In this document: positions 7,801 through 16,269 of the stretch, in pieces
How positions within the stretch are numbered: position 1 is the stretch's first letter
Layout of the letters: each line of letters opens with the position of its first letter
Origin: Paenibacillus sedimenti
Lineage (GTDB): Bacteria > Bacillota > Bacilli > Paenibacillales > NBRC-103111
Direction: 5' to 3'
DNA: 64,000 nt
Assembly: GCF_014534655.1 (NCBI RefSeq)
Contig: NZ_JACVVD010000005.1
Location: forward strand, 62,001-126,000
Notes under the pieces: model-generated
What the model was told of the DNA's origin: nothing
What the model saw: only the letters and a program-made list of their open reading frames with translations
The model's database searches: none
Program-made: the position numbers and the translations under genes

Positions 7801-8550
7801 ATGACCACGCCGACGCCGCTTCCCGGTTTTTTTATGAATACGATACCCAAAAGCGGGACTCATTTGCTGTTGCAGATCCTGTTAGGCATGCCTGATATCA
7901 CGCATGATGAATTCAAGCATATGTACGAAGGGACTAGAGAACAGGTTGAAAAGCATAGCCAAGTATTACGACAAGCAGCCGGGAATGAAATGATTACCGG
8001 GCATATTTACCATATGGAACCATGGGCGGATATGTTTCGTCAATTGCAGATGAAACAGATTTTTATGATCAGGGATTTGCGGGATACGCTTGTTTCCTTT
8101 GTTCATTTTGTCCGAACCATTCCCTACCCGTTCTCCTTCGCGGATCCGAACCTTCCATTAAAAGAAAGTTACATGCAAATCATCTATGGAATTCCTGAGA
8201 TTGAATATCCGAATATTGCTGACTATTATCGCCTTTTTCTTAGCTGGAAGGATGAGCCTGGCGTATGTACGGTCACTTTTGAAGACTTGATGGTGTCCCA
8301 TGCGTCGCGAAGAGCGGCCATCAAGAGAATAGCCGAATATTTATGGGAAGGACGAACGACTCCGATTCCGATGGAGCAAATGATTGATCGCATGGAAGCA
8401 AACATTGATCCTCAAAGCTCTCCAACTTTTCGGCAAGGGAGAATCGGCGGCTGGCAGAAAGCATTTGACGCTGATATCAAGGCTGCTTTTAAAGAAGTGG
8501 CGGGCGAGCTGTTGATTGAATTGGGGCAAGCCAAGAATATGAAATGGTGA
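7801..8550 (+). CDS. PAPS-dependent sulfotransferase domain protein
   Basis: A 249-residue protein with the two PAPS-binding motifs of cytosolic and carbohydrate sulfotransferases: PKSGTHLLLQIL at residues 16-27 (5'-phosphosulfate loop) and RDLRDTLVSFVHF near residue 93 (3'-phosphate motif with Arg and Ser). FRQGRIGGWQKAF near the C-terminus fits the conserved RxGxxGxWK-like end motif. It would move sulfate from PAPS to a hydroxyl, here presumably on a surface sugar. The ATG at 7801 follows GGGGAG by nine bases; an upstream ATG has no ribosome site. It is followed closely by a GT2 gene on the same strand. Bacterial surface-glycan sulfation is uncommon, so the gene stands out. Confidence 0.85.
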   Translation: MTTPTPLPGFFMNTIPKSGTHLLLQILLGMPDITHDEFKHMYEGTREQVEKHSQVLRQAAGNEMITGHIYHMEPWADMFRQLQMKQIFMIRDLRDTLVSFVHFVRTIPYPFSFADPNLPLKESYMQIIYGIPEIEYPNIADYYRLFLSWKDEPGVCTVTFEDLMVSHASRRAAIKRIAEYLWEGRTTPIPMEQMIDRMEANIDPQSSPTFRQGRIGGWQKAFDADIKAAFKEVAGELLIELGQAKNMKW

Positions 8551-8574
8551 AATGAACGAAGAAAGGAGCCTCTC

Positions 8575-9297
8575 ATGGAACAACTTAATAGGCCGAGAGT
8601 GTCCGTCGTGATGCCTTTTTACAATTGTCCTTATGTGGACCGGGCCATTCAAAGCGTGCTGAAGCAAACGTATCCGAATATCGAACTTATTGTCGTCAGT
8701 GACGGATCCACCCGGTACACCGATCTCGTAAAACCTTACTTGGCTCAGATTGTTTACATTGAAAAAGAAAACGGCGGTACGGCTACAGCTTTAAATACCG
8801 GTATTAAGCATGCAACAGGGGAGTTGTTTGCATGGTTAAGTTCCGATGATGTATTTGAACTGACAAAGATAGAAAAGCAAGTCACTTTTATGCTGAATAC
8901 GAATGCTGCAATTAGCTACACAAACTTTCACCTTATCGATGCTAACGACCAAATTACACATACAAATGTAGGTCTTCATTTTCAGGATCGGCTTTACTTT
9001 CTAAAGCACTTAGTGGATAGCTGCCCTGTGAACGGTTCTACGATCATGATGAAGACGGAAGTGTTTCAAAAAGTAGGCCTCTTTGATGAATCTCTCCCTT
9101 ACACACATGACTTCGATTATTGGAAGCGGGCTGCTCTTCATTATACGTTCCATTCGCTTAATGAACCGCTTCTTCGTTACCGGATGCATGATGCCATGGG
9201 CAGCAAAGTGCATAGCCAGGAACAATGGGTGGAGATTCAAGCGGTAAATCGCAAGTACCGGGAAAGCCTACAACGTCTGATAGCGGCAATGATGTAA
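8575..9297 (+). CDS. Glycosyltransferase family 2 (paralogue of 2215-2931)
   Basis: A 240-residue GT-A enzyme starting VSVVMPFYNCPYVDRAIQSV, with LIVVSDGST and the acidic WLSSDDVFE cluster. It is similar over its whole length to the protein of 2215-2931, including YIEKENGGTATALN, so the two arose by duplication and may act on related acceptors. ATG at 8575 follows AAAGGAG. It lies 24 bases after the sulfotransferase gene and 24 bases before the LamG-GT2 gene, so the three form an operon. Donor and acceptor are not predictable from sequence. Confidence 0.88.
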   Translation: MEQLNRPRVSVVMPFYNCPYVDRAIQSVLKQTYPNIELIVVSDGSTRYTDLVKPYLAQIVYIEKENGGTATALNTGIKHATGELFAWLSSDDVFELTKIEKQVTFMLNTNAAISYTNFHLIDANDQITHTNVGLHFQDRLYFLKHLVDSCPVNGSTIMMKTEVFQKVGLFDESLPYTHDFDYWKRAALHYTFHSLNEPLLRYRMHDAMGSKVHSQEQWVEIQAVNRKYRESLQRLIAAMM

Positions 9298-9321
9298 GCT
9301 CCTGTAAGGAAGGTGAAACCT

Positions 9322-11115
9322 ATGATAGATGATTCAATATCCTTTTCCGGCAATGAATCGATGACTATCCAGACGCTCATCAGAGAACTCGCTGATTCCT
9401 TCACCTATGAGTTCTGGGTAAAGCCAAGTGGCGAAACCCGTCTGGATGTGGAGTCATCGTATGGTATTTATGGAAACAAGGGACAAAAGTATCTCATCGG
9501 TCCAGGCTGCGGCGAACATATCAATGAGGCTGGTATCGGCATCTCCATCGGCACGAATGGAATTGCCGTCTATGAGCATACCATCGACCACCTTCCTGCT
9601 GTCCTTGTTCATCCTGCTTATTTGAAACGATGGATGCATGTGGCCCTGGTTTATCAAAACAAAGTCCCTTTTCTTTATTTGAATGGGCAGTTGATCAAAA
9701 AAGGCTCGGTCAGCAGCAAAAGCAAGGTCTATCCTTCCGCCATATTTGGAGGGTATTCGCCTTACGGTTTTTTTCAAGGAGAGGCTGGAGAGTTCAGGAT
9801 TTGGGATCATGCAAGATCACAGGAACAAATTGGCCTTAACATGCATGCCTCTCTTACCGGCGATGAAGCAGGCCTATATTGGTATACCAATCATAAGTCC
9901 GGCATCACCGTCCACCGGGGTCTGAAAAGAACCTTGGATGTCAGCCTCGTGCTCCCTTCCTATAATCGTTATCCGTATAATCTGCTCACTTTGTACTCCT
10001 TGCAGAACCAATCATACGATCTCACCAAGGTGGAAGTGATTATGGTTGATAACGAATCCAGCGACCTGACGCCTTCCATCGTGCATACGCATAACTTTCC
10101 CTTCTTGTTCAAGTATATAAAATGTGAAAAAAACGTAGGCAGACCCCGATCGAGAAATATGGGCATTAAAGCCGCCGCCGGAAAAATCATCATCTTCTTG
10201 GATGCTGAAGTGCTTGTAGAATCTGACTTTATTGAGCAGCATGTGTTAACACACCAAGACCAAGAGCGCCGAGTTGCTATTGGTACCATTCATTTGAGAG
10301 GCGTTTACTCGTTGATCCATCCTGGATTCAATGCCGAACAGATCAAACACATGAATGGATTGATGAATAAGGATCAAAGAAATTGGTATGAGAAATGGGA
10401 AGCGTACACTAGTAACCCAAAGATCGTCCCCTTATTCAATGCGGATGATATAAAAAATCAAAAATTTCGGTCGGTTTCCTTTACCAAATTGCATGAAGAG
10501 TATTTCCAAAAGGAAGTACTGCGGCATTATGGGGACCATTTTTCAGGTTTTGCTTTTCCATGGATCTTCTTCTTTACCGGAAACATCTCATTACGTAGAA
10601 GCTTATTGAACCAGGCCGGATATTTCGAAGAGTGGAACGGGTATGGTTGGGATGACGTGGAGATGGGGTATCGGTTGTTTAAAATGGGGGCGTCTTTTCT
10701 AAATCTTAGCGAGATGATCACCTACCATCAGGAACATCCCATATCCACGTCTATTGTGGAGGAAGCACATCTTAATTTCAATAAATTCCAAAAGAAATAT
10801 CGAGAGATGGACGTCCAAATTTTTGCGTTAAACCTCATTCCGCATGGTAAAACATTGTATCAATTGAACCAGATCATGATACAGTACACCACACTTTGCC
10901 AAGAGTATAAGGGTGATTTTAAACTCTTTAAGCAAACATTCGTTTCGCTGCTAGATAGAGCAAGTTACTTGTTGGCGAATAAAATGAAAGTGACAAAGTT
11001 GCTGCCGCAGAGTGATCCGTCATATAAGAAGATTATGAAGGAAAAAAACAAAATTAGCCGCTTAGGAAAATTTCATGAATTGTTAGACGGCTTTGAGACG
11101 TTATGCTGCCTATAA
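9322..11115 (+). CDS. LamG-like lectin domain fused to GT2 glycosyltransferase
   Basis: The 597-residue protein starts with a concanavalin A/LamG-like domain (residues about 5-190): FTYEFWVKPSG, MHVALVYQNKVPFLYLNGQ and FRIWDHARSQEQI are hallmarks of the Laminin_G_3 jelly-roll. A GT2 domain follows (about 200-460): VSLVLPSYNRYPYNLLTL, VIMVDNESSD, IIIFLDAEVLVE with the acidic pair, and NGYGWDDVEMGYRLFKMG. The last 130 residues are helical. The ATG at 9322 is eight bases after AAGGAAGG; a GTG at 9313 lies too close. There is no signal peptide, so the lectin-like domain acts inside the cell, perhaps holding the growing glycan. Known LamG domains bind sugars or proteins; the role here is an inference. 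Confidence 0.85.
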   Translation: MIDDSISFSGNESMTIQTLIRELADSFTYEFWVKPSGETRLDVESSYGIYGNKGQKYLIGPGCGEHINEAGIGISIGTNGIAVYEHTIDHLPAVLVHPAYLKRWMHVALVYQNKVPFLYLNGQLIKKGSVSSKSKVYPSAIFGGYSPYGFFQGEAGEFRIWDHARSQEQIGLNMHASLTGDEAGLYWYTNHKSGITVHRGLKRTLDVSLVLPSYNRYPYNLLTLYSLQNQSYDLTKVEVIMVDNESSDLTPSIVHTHNFPFLFKYIKCEKNVGRPRSRNMGIKAAAGKIIIFLDAEVLVESDFIEQHVLTHQDQERRVAIGTIHLRGVYSLIHPGFNAEQIKHMNGLMNKDQRNWYEKWEAYTSNPKIVPLFNADDIKNQKFRSVSFTKLHEEYFQKEVLRHYGDHFSGFAFPWIFFFTGNISLRRSLLNQAGYFEEWNGYGWDDVEMGYRLFKMGASFLNLSEMITYHQEHPISTSIVEEAHLNFNKFQKKYREMDVQIFALNLIPHGKTLYQLNQIMIQYTTLCQEYKGDFKLFKQTFVSLLDRASYLLANKMKVTKLLPQSDPSYKKIMKEKNKISRLGKFHELLDGFETLCCL

Positions 11116-11199
11116 AAGAAACCCCGATGTCATTCCCATTTTTCGTCAAGCCGCATATGCTAAATGGGGAAAGTCAACAAATGAGGGGCGGGAACAAAT

Positions 11200-11490
11200 A
11201 TGCAGGATCAAATCACTTCGATACTGAATCACATGGCGAAGTCGCAGCAAGAGATGGCGCGCACCCTGGAAGCTAAACGATTCATCGTTGCACATATGGC
11301 ATCGATGGTAGTGCAAATCCCGGACCGTGATCCTTCGTTTGGCGAGATTGAGTCGTTGGTGGAGCATTCGCTTGAAGTGACCAAAGGGATTACCAGCTAT
11401 TTAAACAGCCTTGCCGATCTGGAAGATGCCTTAGCTGATAATCTGGCACCCATTGTGAAGGCGATGAAAGAACATCCTAGCGAAGAATAA
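11200..11490 (+). CDS. Small helical protein, first of three paralogues
   Basis: A 96-residue, almost wholly helical protein. Characteristic stretches are KSQQEMARTLEAKRFIVAHM and LADLEDALADNLAPIVKAM. It shares the layout of the next two proteins: a first helix ending in LEAK or similar, a middle stretch, and a last helix with (L/F)A(D/K)NL. I do not recognise a function; relatives in spore glycan clusters have, as I recall, been given misleading epimerase labels, but there is no Rossmann motif here. GAGGGGCGGG precedes the ATG. It follows the LamG-GT2 gene by 84 bases and is likely in the same transcript. Scaffold or partner of the glycosyltransferases is a guess. Confidence 0.65.
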   Translation: MQDQITSILNHMAKSQQEMARTLEAKRFIVAHMASMVVQIPDRDPSFGEIESLVEHSLEVTKGITSYLNSLADLEDALADNLAPIVKAMKEHPSEE

Positions 11491-11508
11491 ACAGGGAGTT
11501 GAGCCTAC

Positions 11509-11850
11509 TTGGATAGAACGGAAAGTTACTTAACAATTCTGGATGCAACGGCGAAAATTCAATTCAACGTGGCATTAATCCTGGAGGCCAAGGCACTTCA
11601 TGCCGAGAAGTCCCGCAATTGGATATGCCACCATCTGTCTACGTCTGCCTATGAAAGCAACTCCGATCATATCAAGAAAACGGGCGACATCCACGAACAG
11701 CTCATCGCGGTCATTGAAGGGATCACCAAGATGGAGGCTGCCTTCGCCAAAAATCTGGGAGTTCTTATTGCGGAAGAAGAAAGTACAGGTCTTGATGCAG
11801 GCGGGGGTCTCGGCGATTTGCTCAATTTAGGCGACGGGTTTGACAAATGA
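11509..11850 (+). CDS. Small helical protein, second paralogue
   Basis: A 113-residue helical protein (FNVALILEAKALHAEKSRN; FAKNLGVLIAEEE) with a glycine-rich C-terminal tail (DAGGGLGDLLNLGDGF). It aligns by eye with the neighbours on both sides. The start is a TTG at 11509, ten bases after GGGAG; no ATG is available in a suitable place. It lies 18 bases after the first paralogue and overlaps the third by four bases, so the three are translationally linked. Function unknown. Confidence 0.6.
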   Translation: MDRTESYLTILDATAKIQFNVALILEAKALHAEKSRNWICHHLSTSAYESNSDHIKKTGDIHEQLIAVIEGITKMEAAFAKNLGVLIAEEESTGLDAGGGLGDLLNLGDGFDK

Positions 11851-12140
11851 GTCTCCGGGATAGAGAACAGTGGATCAAGCTCGATTTATTAACCTCTCTG
11901 GCGAGAAGCCAACGGGCATTGACCCGAATTATTGAGAGCGTGGCACATTCCGTAGAGGCATCTCCATCGTTAGGTAAGCAAGTAGCCGAAAATCTGGAAT
12001 CTATTGTGCGCTATCAGCACATTTTGACTAGGAAGATCACAGGTATTCGAATCGCTCACATACAAAAAGGAACACCTGCGCATCCGTGGTTGAATACGCA
12101 GGCTGGCGTTCATCAGGCATATCGCAAGCCCCCCTCTTAA
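11847..12140 (+). CDS. Small helical protein, third paralogue
   Basis: A 97-residue protein: LTSLARSQRALTRIIESVAH then KQVAENLESIVRYQ follow the same two-helix plan as the two preceding proteins, but the C-terminus differs (PAHPWLNTQAGVHQAYRKP). Its ATG overlaps the previous stop codon (ATGA). A rho-independent terminator begins at its stop codon, ending the operon that starts with the sulfotransferase. Function unknown; the tight coupling suggests that the three proteins are needed in fixed ratio, perhaps as a hetero-oligomer. Confidence 0.6.
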   Translation: MSLRDREQWIKLDLLTSLARSQRALTRIIESVAHSVEASPSLGKQVAENLESIVRYQHILTRKITGIRIAHIQKGTPAHPWLNTQAGVHQAYRKPPS

Positions 12141-12170
12141 TTCATGAATTCGATGAAGAGGGGTTTTTTG
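12131..12170 (+). terminator. Rho-independent terminator
   Basis: CCCCTCTT pairs with AAGAGGGG and is followed by TTTTTT. The 5' arm overlaps the stop codon of the third helical gene. Confidence 0.85.
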
Positions 12171-12186
12171 TTGTTGTTTTTCCAGC

Positions 12187-12834
12187 TCATTTGTTAAATG
12201 GCGTGGTAAACACTTCTTTGTCAGTCGTTCCGCCCCATTTGGCAAGGTAGTAGTCATGGTGAATAGTTATCGATGATCGGAATACTCTTAAACGATAAGG
12301 ATCCGATTTAGTCGTCTGCCCACGGTGATGCGTTACAGGCAGATGTGTCCATATTACGCTATAGCCGGCCATCCTCATTCTTCGGTAGTATTCGCTATCC
12401 GCGAAAAAATTCGGCATGACCGTATCCCACCATCCTACCTCTTTTACCGCTTTCAGATTGAAGGCGCACAAGATATCGTATTGGGTTAAGGCCACCCCCC
12501 ACTTATCTCCTCTTGCTTGCCACGATTCCAGAATCTCTAGAAACTTCTCAGGGGTCCCTTCGTGCGGTTCCGCATCATGATGCATGAACAAGACAGCATC
12601 GCAACCCTCTCGCATGCCTCGTTTTAACAGGTAATTAAATATCTGTGTAGCGGAAAGCGGAACGGGAGGTTCAAAAATGTTCACTTTGTTCCGCAGCTCG
12701 TGTTCTTCTCTCAGATCCTGCAGGTCTGAGTTATCGACAACAATAGTATGCGGCCAGTAGGGCTTGATACTGTCGACCGCTTTATGAAGGAGATCAAGAC
12801 GATTGGCGTAACCAATGCCGACGATATATTTCAT
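12187..12834 (-). CDS. GT2-like glycosyltransferase
   Basis: A 215-residue protein: YIVGIGYANRLDLLHKAVDS, TIVVDNSD, CDAVLFMHHDAEPHEGT and YYRRMRMAGY. The FMHHDAE segment stands where GT-A enzymes have their metal-binding acidic residues. It is homologous to the C-terminal domain of the protein at 13086-14105 (FMHNDAELHAG, YYRRMSLLG), and both end with the motif KWGG near the C-terminus. ATG at 12834 follows AAGGAG by seven bases. It stands alone on the minus strand between two plus-strand operons. Substrate unknown. Confidence 0.75.
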   Translation of the reverse strand: MKYIVGIGYANRLDLLHKAVDSIKPYWPHTIVVDNSDLQDLREEHELRNKVNIFEPPVPLSATQIFNYLLKRGMREGCDAVLFMHHDAEPHEGTPEKFLEILESWQARGDKWGVALTQYDILCAFNLKAVKEVGWWDTVMPNFFADSEYYRRMRMAGYSVIWTHLPVTHHRGQTTKSDPYRLRVFRSSITIHHDYYLAKWGGTTDKEVFTTPFNK

Positions 12835-13085
12835 AAAACAACTCCTTATCATGAATTTGTAAGTTAGGCGAGGCGGGTTAGGTGGTTATTTATCCACATG
12901 TTTCCATCGTATGACCATGTCCTTTTAATTGCCATAAACGAATTCACCAAACTGAACCTAGTCATTCGCCAATTTTTAGCCAAGCTGGGTTAATGCATAT
13001 GAATCCGCTAATGGGTATTCATAGTATGGAAGCAGGCCAGGCACAAGGTGACTAGAGAACTGTGATGTTTCTCGGAGGTGAGTAC

Positions 13086-14105
13086 ATGATGAAAAAGAAA
13101 GGCCGCATGCTGCTGAAGAAAAAAGTCGGTATGGTGAAACAAAGGCGCAAGAAGAGAACCGCTAGTAGACGCCTTATCCTTCTAAAAAGAAAAAAACGAA
13201 ATCAGCGGCTTAAGTACAAGATGAGTAAACAATTGCGTCGAATAACGCGCCGTCTGAAAGCCGAGTCCAAGAATAATGGGGTGCAAGTGGACCATAAGCA
13301 AATTTTTTATTATGAGACGGAGGACACACAGTCTCCCCAAGATTCCACATCGGCAGCTGGGCAAAATGAACCCGTGGAGCAATTGGAGGTACGGCCAGCC
13401 TGGTTGACAGTGGTCGTTGGGTATGTCAACCGATCCGATTTACTTGTTCAGGCACTGAACAGTATTCGATTCTACTGGCAGATTACCACTGTCATCGATA
13501 ATTCAAAGAAAGACAACTTGACTGATCAGCCAATCGGACTTCCGGTAAAGGTATTCCAGCCTCCTGATCCGCTCTCTTTCAGTCAAACGATGAATGTGAT
13601 GCATCGTATCGCAGCCGAGAATGGCTCTGAAGTCTGCATCTTCATGCACAATGACGCGGAGCTGCATGCCGGGATGGCTGAGCCATTGCTGCAGACGCTG
13701 GAGGAGCTTAAGCAATCAGGTCGCAGATGGGGGGCCCTTCGAACGGAATCGCCGGCGTTAACTGCATACAACATGGAGGCTATAAGCGCGATTGGACCAA
13801 TGGATACGATACTGCCGCATGATTTTGCCGAGCAAGATTATTATAGACGCATGAGCTTGCTTGGATTTGAGATCGTGGATTCAGGATTGCCGGTCACGCA
13901 TCATAATGACGGCGCCTCGACATATAAGTCGGATGAGGAACTCCAATTTATCCGGGTTAAGACGAGGCCCTTTTACCTGAACTACTATCAAGATAAATGG
14001 GGCGGGCCTCCAGGGGGCGAGACGCATGAGCAGCTATTTGGAGAGTACCCAATAAATCCGGTACCGAACTATTTATACAGATTCAAACGAATGAACGGGA
14101 AATAA
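13086..14105 (+). CDS. GT2-like glycosyltransferase with Lys/Arg-rich N-terminal tail
   Basis: A 339-residue protein. Residues 1-62 are extremely basic (for example KKKGRMLLKKKVGMVKQRRK), followed by a linker and, from about residue 105, a glycosyltransferase-like domain (LTVVVGYVNRSDLLVQALNS, TVIDNSKKD, CIFMHNDAELH). It is the tailed paralogue of 12187-12834. ATG at 13086 follows CGGAGGTGAG. The tail has no hydrophobic stretch, so it is not a signal peptide; it may bind polyanions or help place the enzyme on the forming spore surface. Similar tails occur in the proteins at 3099, 15189, 22710 and 25245. Function of the tail is an inference. Confidence 0.75.
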   Translation: MMKKKGRMLLKKKVGMVKQRRKKRTASRRLILLKRKKRNQRLKYKMSKQLRRITRRLKAESKNNGVQVDHKQIFYYETEDTQSPQDSTSAAGQNEPVEQLEVRPAWLTVVVGYVNRSDLLVQALNSIRFYWQITTVIDNSKKDNLTDQPIGLPVKVFQPPDPLSFSQTMNVMHRIAAENGSEVCIFMHNDAELHAGMAEPLLQTLEELKQSGRRWGALRTESPALTAYNMEAISAIGPMDTILPHDFAEQDYYRRMSLLGFEIVDSGLPVTHHNDGASTYKSDEELQFIRVKTRPFYLNYYQDKWGGPPGGETHEQLFGEYPINPVPNYLYRFKRMNGK

Positions 14106-14382
14106 ATTCCACAAAATCCGGTTCCCAAGATCACATCTATCAGGGCATGTTTCATGCCTCTCCTCTAATCCTAGCAGCAGATAACTGCGAAATTGGCAAA
14201 TCGTTATATATTATGAGATTCGAAGATCATTTGCATGTACGAGTTTCCCAATTTCGGGTGTGACAGATGTCCCATTTTTATCAATTCACGCAGAGGGCTT
14301 AAACGAATGCCGTGCCCTAAGGGATATATGGACATACAATGGGTACGAAAACGAATGGAGTTCAGTATGGGAGCGTGTGGTC

Positions 14383-15192
14383 ATGTTGCAACGTAAGAAA
14401 CGAAAGTGGTTGAAACCGAGAATAAGATCTCGGCCTATATTCAAACCTATTTCCATAAGTCAAAATCCGAAAGTATCCGTCGTGATACCGGCGATGAATG
14501 AAAGAAAAACGATCGCTGCCGTTATTCGTCAGGCTCATCGGGTACATCCTGCCACAGAGGTTATTGTTGTCGTTAACGGTTCCCGTGATGGAACGGAGCT
14601 TATTGCGCGCAAAATGGGTGCAAGGGTAATCGCGTTTAAGGAAGCGTTAGGGCATGATGTGGGTCGGGCAATTGGCGCGATGCATGCAAGAGGCAGCATT
14701 TTGCTGTTTATCGATGCAGACATCGTGATTGCAACAAGAGATCTCAAACCATTCGTTCATGCCGTCCAAAAAGGTATCGATGTAGCGCTGAACAGCTATT
14801 CAGGCAATACGCGTACGGATCAAGTACATCCTGTCGTTCTGGCGAAGCATGCTCTGAATCTTGTGCTGTCCCGTCCTGATCTGCGGGGAGCTTCCATGAC
14901 GACCATTCCCCATGCGATAAGCAGAAAAGCGCTGGAATTGATCGAAGCAGAGCATCTATCCGTGCCTCCTTTGGCTCAAACCATCGCGATTCATAAAGGT
15001 TTGGAACTTCACAAAGTATATGACGTTAATGTAGGTCGGGTGAATCCGAGAAAAAGGAGAGCCTTCAAAGTAGATCCTCTGCGGAATCTCATTGTCGGAG
15101 ATCATCTGGAAGCCATTGAATGGTTACTGAATGAGACGAACGAGCGAGGCCTGCTAACAGATTTATCCAGGGATCGATCTTTTGTGGGGTGA
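14383..15192 (+). CDS. Glycosyltransferase family 2 (DPM-like branch), basic N-terminus
   Basis: The 269-residue protein starts with a basic stretch (LQRKKRKWLKPRIRSRP) and then a GT2 domain: VSVVIPAMNERKTIAAVIRQ, VIVVVNGSRDGT, GHDVGRAIGAM and LLFIDADIVI with the DXD-type pair. The layout resembles polyprenyl-phosphate glycosyltransferases of the DPM type, but no membrane helix is present. I take the ATG at 14383, which has GGGAG eleven bases upstream; GTG at 14377 or a start as far up as 14260 cannot be excluded. It is followed by a paralogue whose start overlaps its stop codon. Specificity unknown. Confidence 0.8.
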   Translation: MLQRKKRKWLKPRIRSRPIFKPISISQNPKVSVVIPAMNERKTIAAVIRQAHRVHPATEVIVVVNGSRDGTELIARKMGARVIAFKEALGHDVGRAIGAMHARGSILLFIDADIVIATRDLKPFVHAVQKGIDVALNSYSGNTRTDQVHPVVLAKHALNLVLSRPDLRGASMTTIPHAISRKALELIEAEHLSVPPLAQTIAIHKGLELHKVYDVNVGRVNPRKRRAFKVDPLRNLIVGDHLEAIEWLLNETNERGLLTDLSRDRSFVG

Positions 15193-16265
15193 AGATATTG
15201 AAGCGAAAAGGAGTCCTTGTGAAATTCCGCAAGAAAATTCCAATTAGAAGAAAGAGAGTGCAACCGGCCAGACGAAGGCGGCTTGCGCCTGCATGGATCA
15301 TGCCGCAAACCATTCATCGAACCGGAAGAAGGTTTGCAGGGGATCATCCGCTTCCTGAAGGTGAACAGCCCATCTCCTTTATAAATTCGTTATGGTATTA
15401 CTACTACAATAGCGAGAGACGAAGTATTCCGATCAATCGGTACGCTGCATGTGCGGAAGCTTTTCTCGATGGTTACTGCGCACAGTTGGGCATAGAGAAA
15501 CCCGATGGTGTGCTGATTCCAACGCTGAAGAGCATGGCGGCTGTCATTACGGTTTTCAATGAGGAAGAAACGATCGGCCATGTGCTGGAACAGTTGAGGC
15601 GACTCCAGATACAGGAAATCATCGTCGTTATTAATGGCTCTACAGATAACAGCTTTGCCGTCACTAGACAAACCAGTCCCGCAACAATCGTTCACTATCC
15701 GGCCGCAATTGGGCATGACGTGGGACGCTCGATTGGCGCTATGCTAACGACAGCAGACATGGTGTTGTTCCTCGACGGCGATATACCGATCAAAGCGGAG
15801 CAGCTGCTTCCGTTTATTCAAGCGATGGATGGCGGGGCGGATGTCGCGCTGAACGACTTGACTCCATTCATCGGCCAATTCGCATTACGCGACGGCGTCA
15901 CCATGATGAAGGAGTTTTTGAATGCAATTCAAGGCAGGTCGGACTTGAAGTCGAACTCCATGACGGCCATTCCCCACATGCTCTCTAGCAATGCGATTGA
16001 GCGAATAGGGGCAGCGAATCTGATCGTTCCTCCAAAAGCCCAGTCGCTGGCCATAAAGCTAGGACTAAGGATTTGCGCCCCGGCCAGCATCGATGTCATC
16101 AAGGAAAACAAAGTAACCCGTTTGAACACGGGAGCTTTCAATCCGGTCTCGAACCTGATTCTTGGCGATCATTTGGAGGCCATGCATACGTTAATTAAAA
16201 GCCATAGCAGCCGGCTGGGCTTTGTGGATCCTATCAGGAAAAGATCCCAGTTGCGGAGGGATTAA
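15189..16265 (+). CDS. Glycosyltransferase family 2 (paralogue of 14383-15192), basic tail
   Basis: Up to 358 residues. A basic N-terminus (RKKIPIRRKRVQPARRRRL) and a spacer precede the GT2 domain that begins near residue 115 (AAVITVFNEEETIGHVLEQL, IIVVINGSTDN, GHDVGRSIGAM, VLFLDGDIPI). The catalytic parts match the preceding protein closely, so the pair is a tandem duplication. The start is uncertain: GTG at 15189 overlaps the previous stop, TTG at 15198 has GGGGTGA in good position, and GTG at 15219 has AAAGGAG five bases before it. All keep the basic tail at least in part. Cytoplasmic; substrate unknown. Confidence 0.8.
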   Translation: MKILKRKGVLVKFRKKIPIRRKRVQPARRRRLAPAWIMPQTIHRTGRRFAGDHPLPEGEQPISFINSLWYYYYNSERRSIPINRYAACAEAFLDGYCAQLGIEKPDGVLIPTLKSMAAVITVFNEEETIGHVLEQLRRLQIQEIIVVINGSTDNSFAVTRQTSPATIVHYPAAIGHDVGRSIGAMLTTADMVLFLDGDIPIKAEQLLPFIQAMDGGADVALNDLTPFIGQFALRDGVTMMKEFLNAIQGRSDLKSNSMTAIPHMLSSNAIERIGAANLIVPPKAQSLAIKLGLRICAPASIDVIKENKVTRLNTGAFNPVSNLILGDHLEAMHTLIKSHSSRLGFVDPIRKRSQLRRD

Positions 16266-16269
16266 CAGG

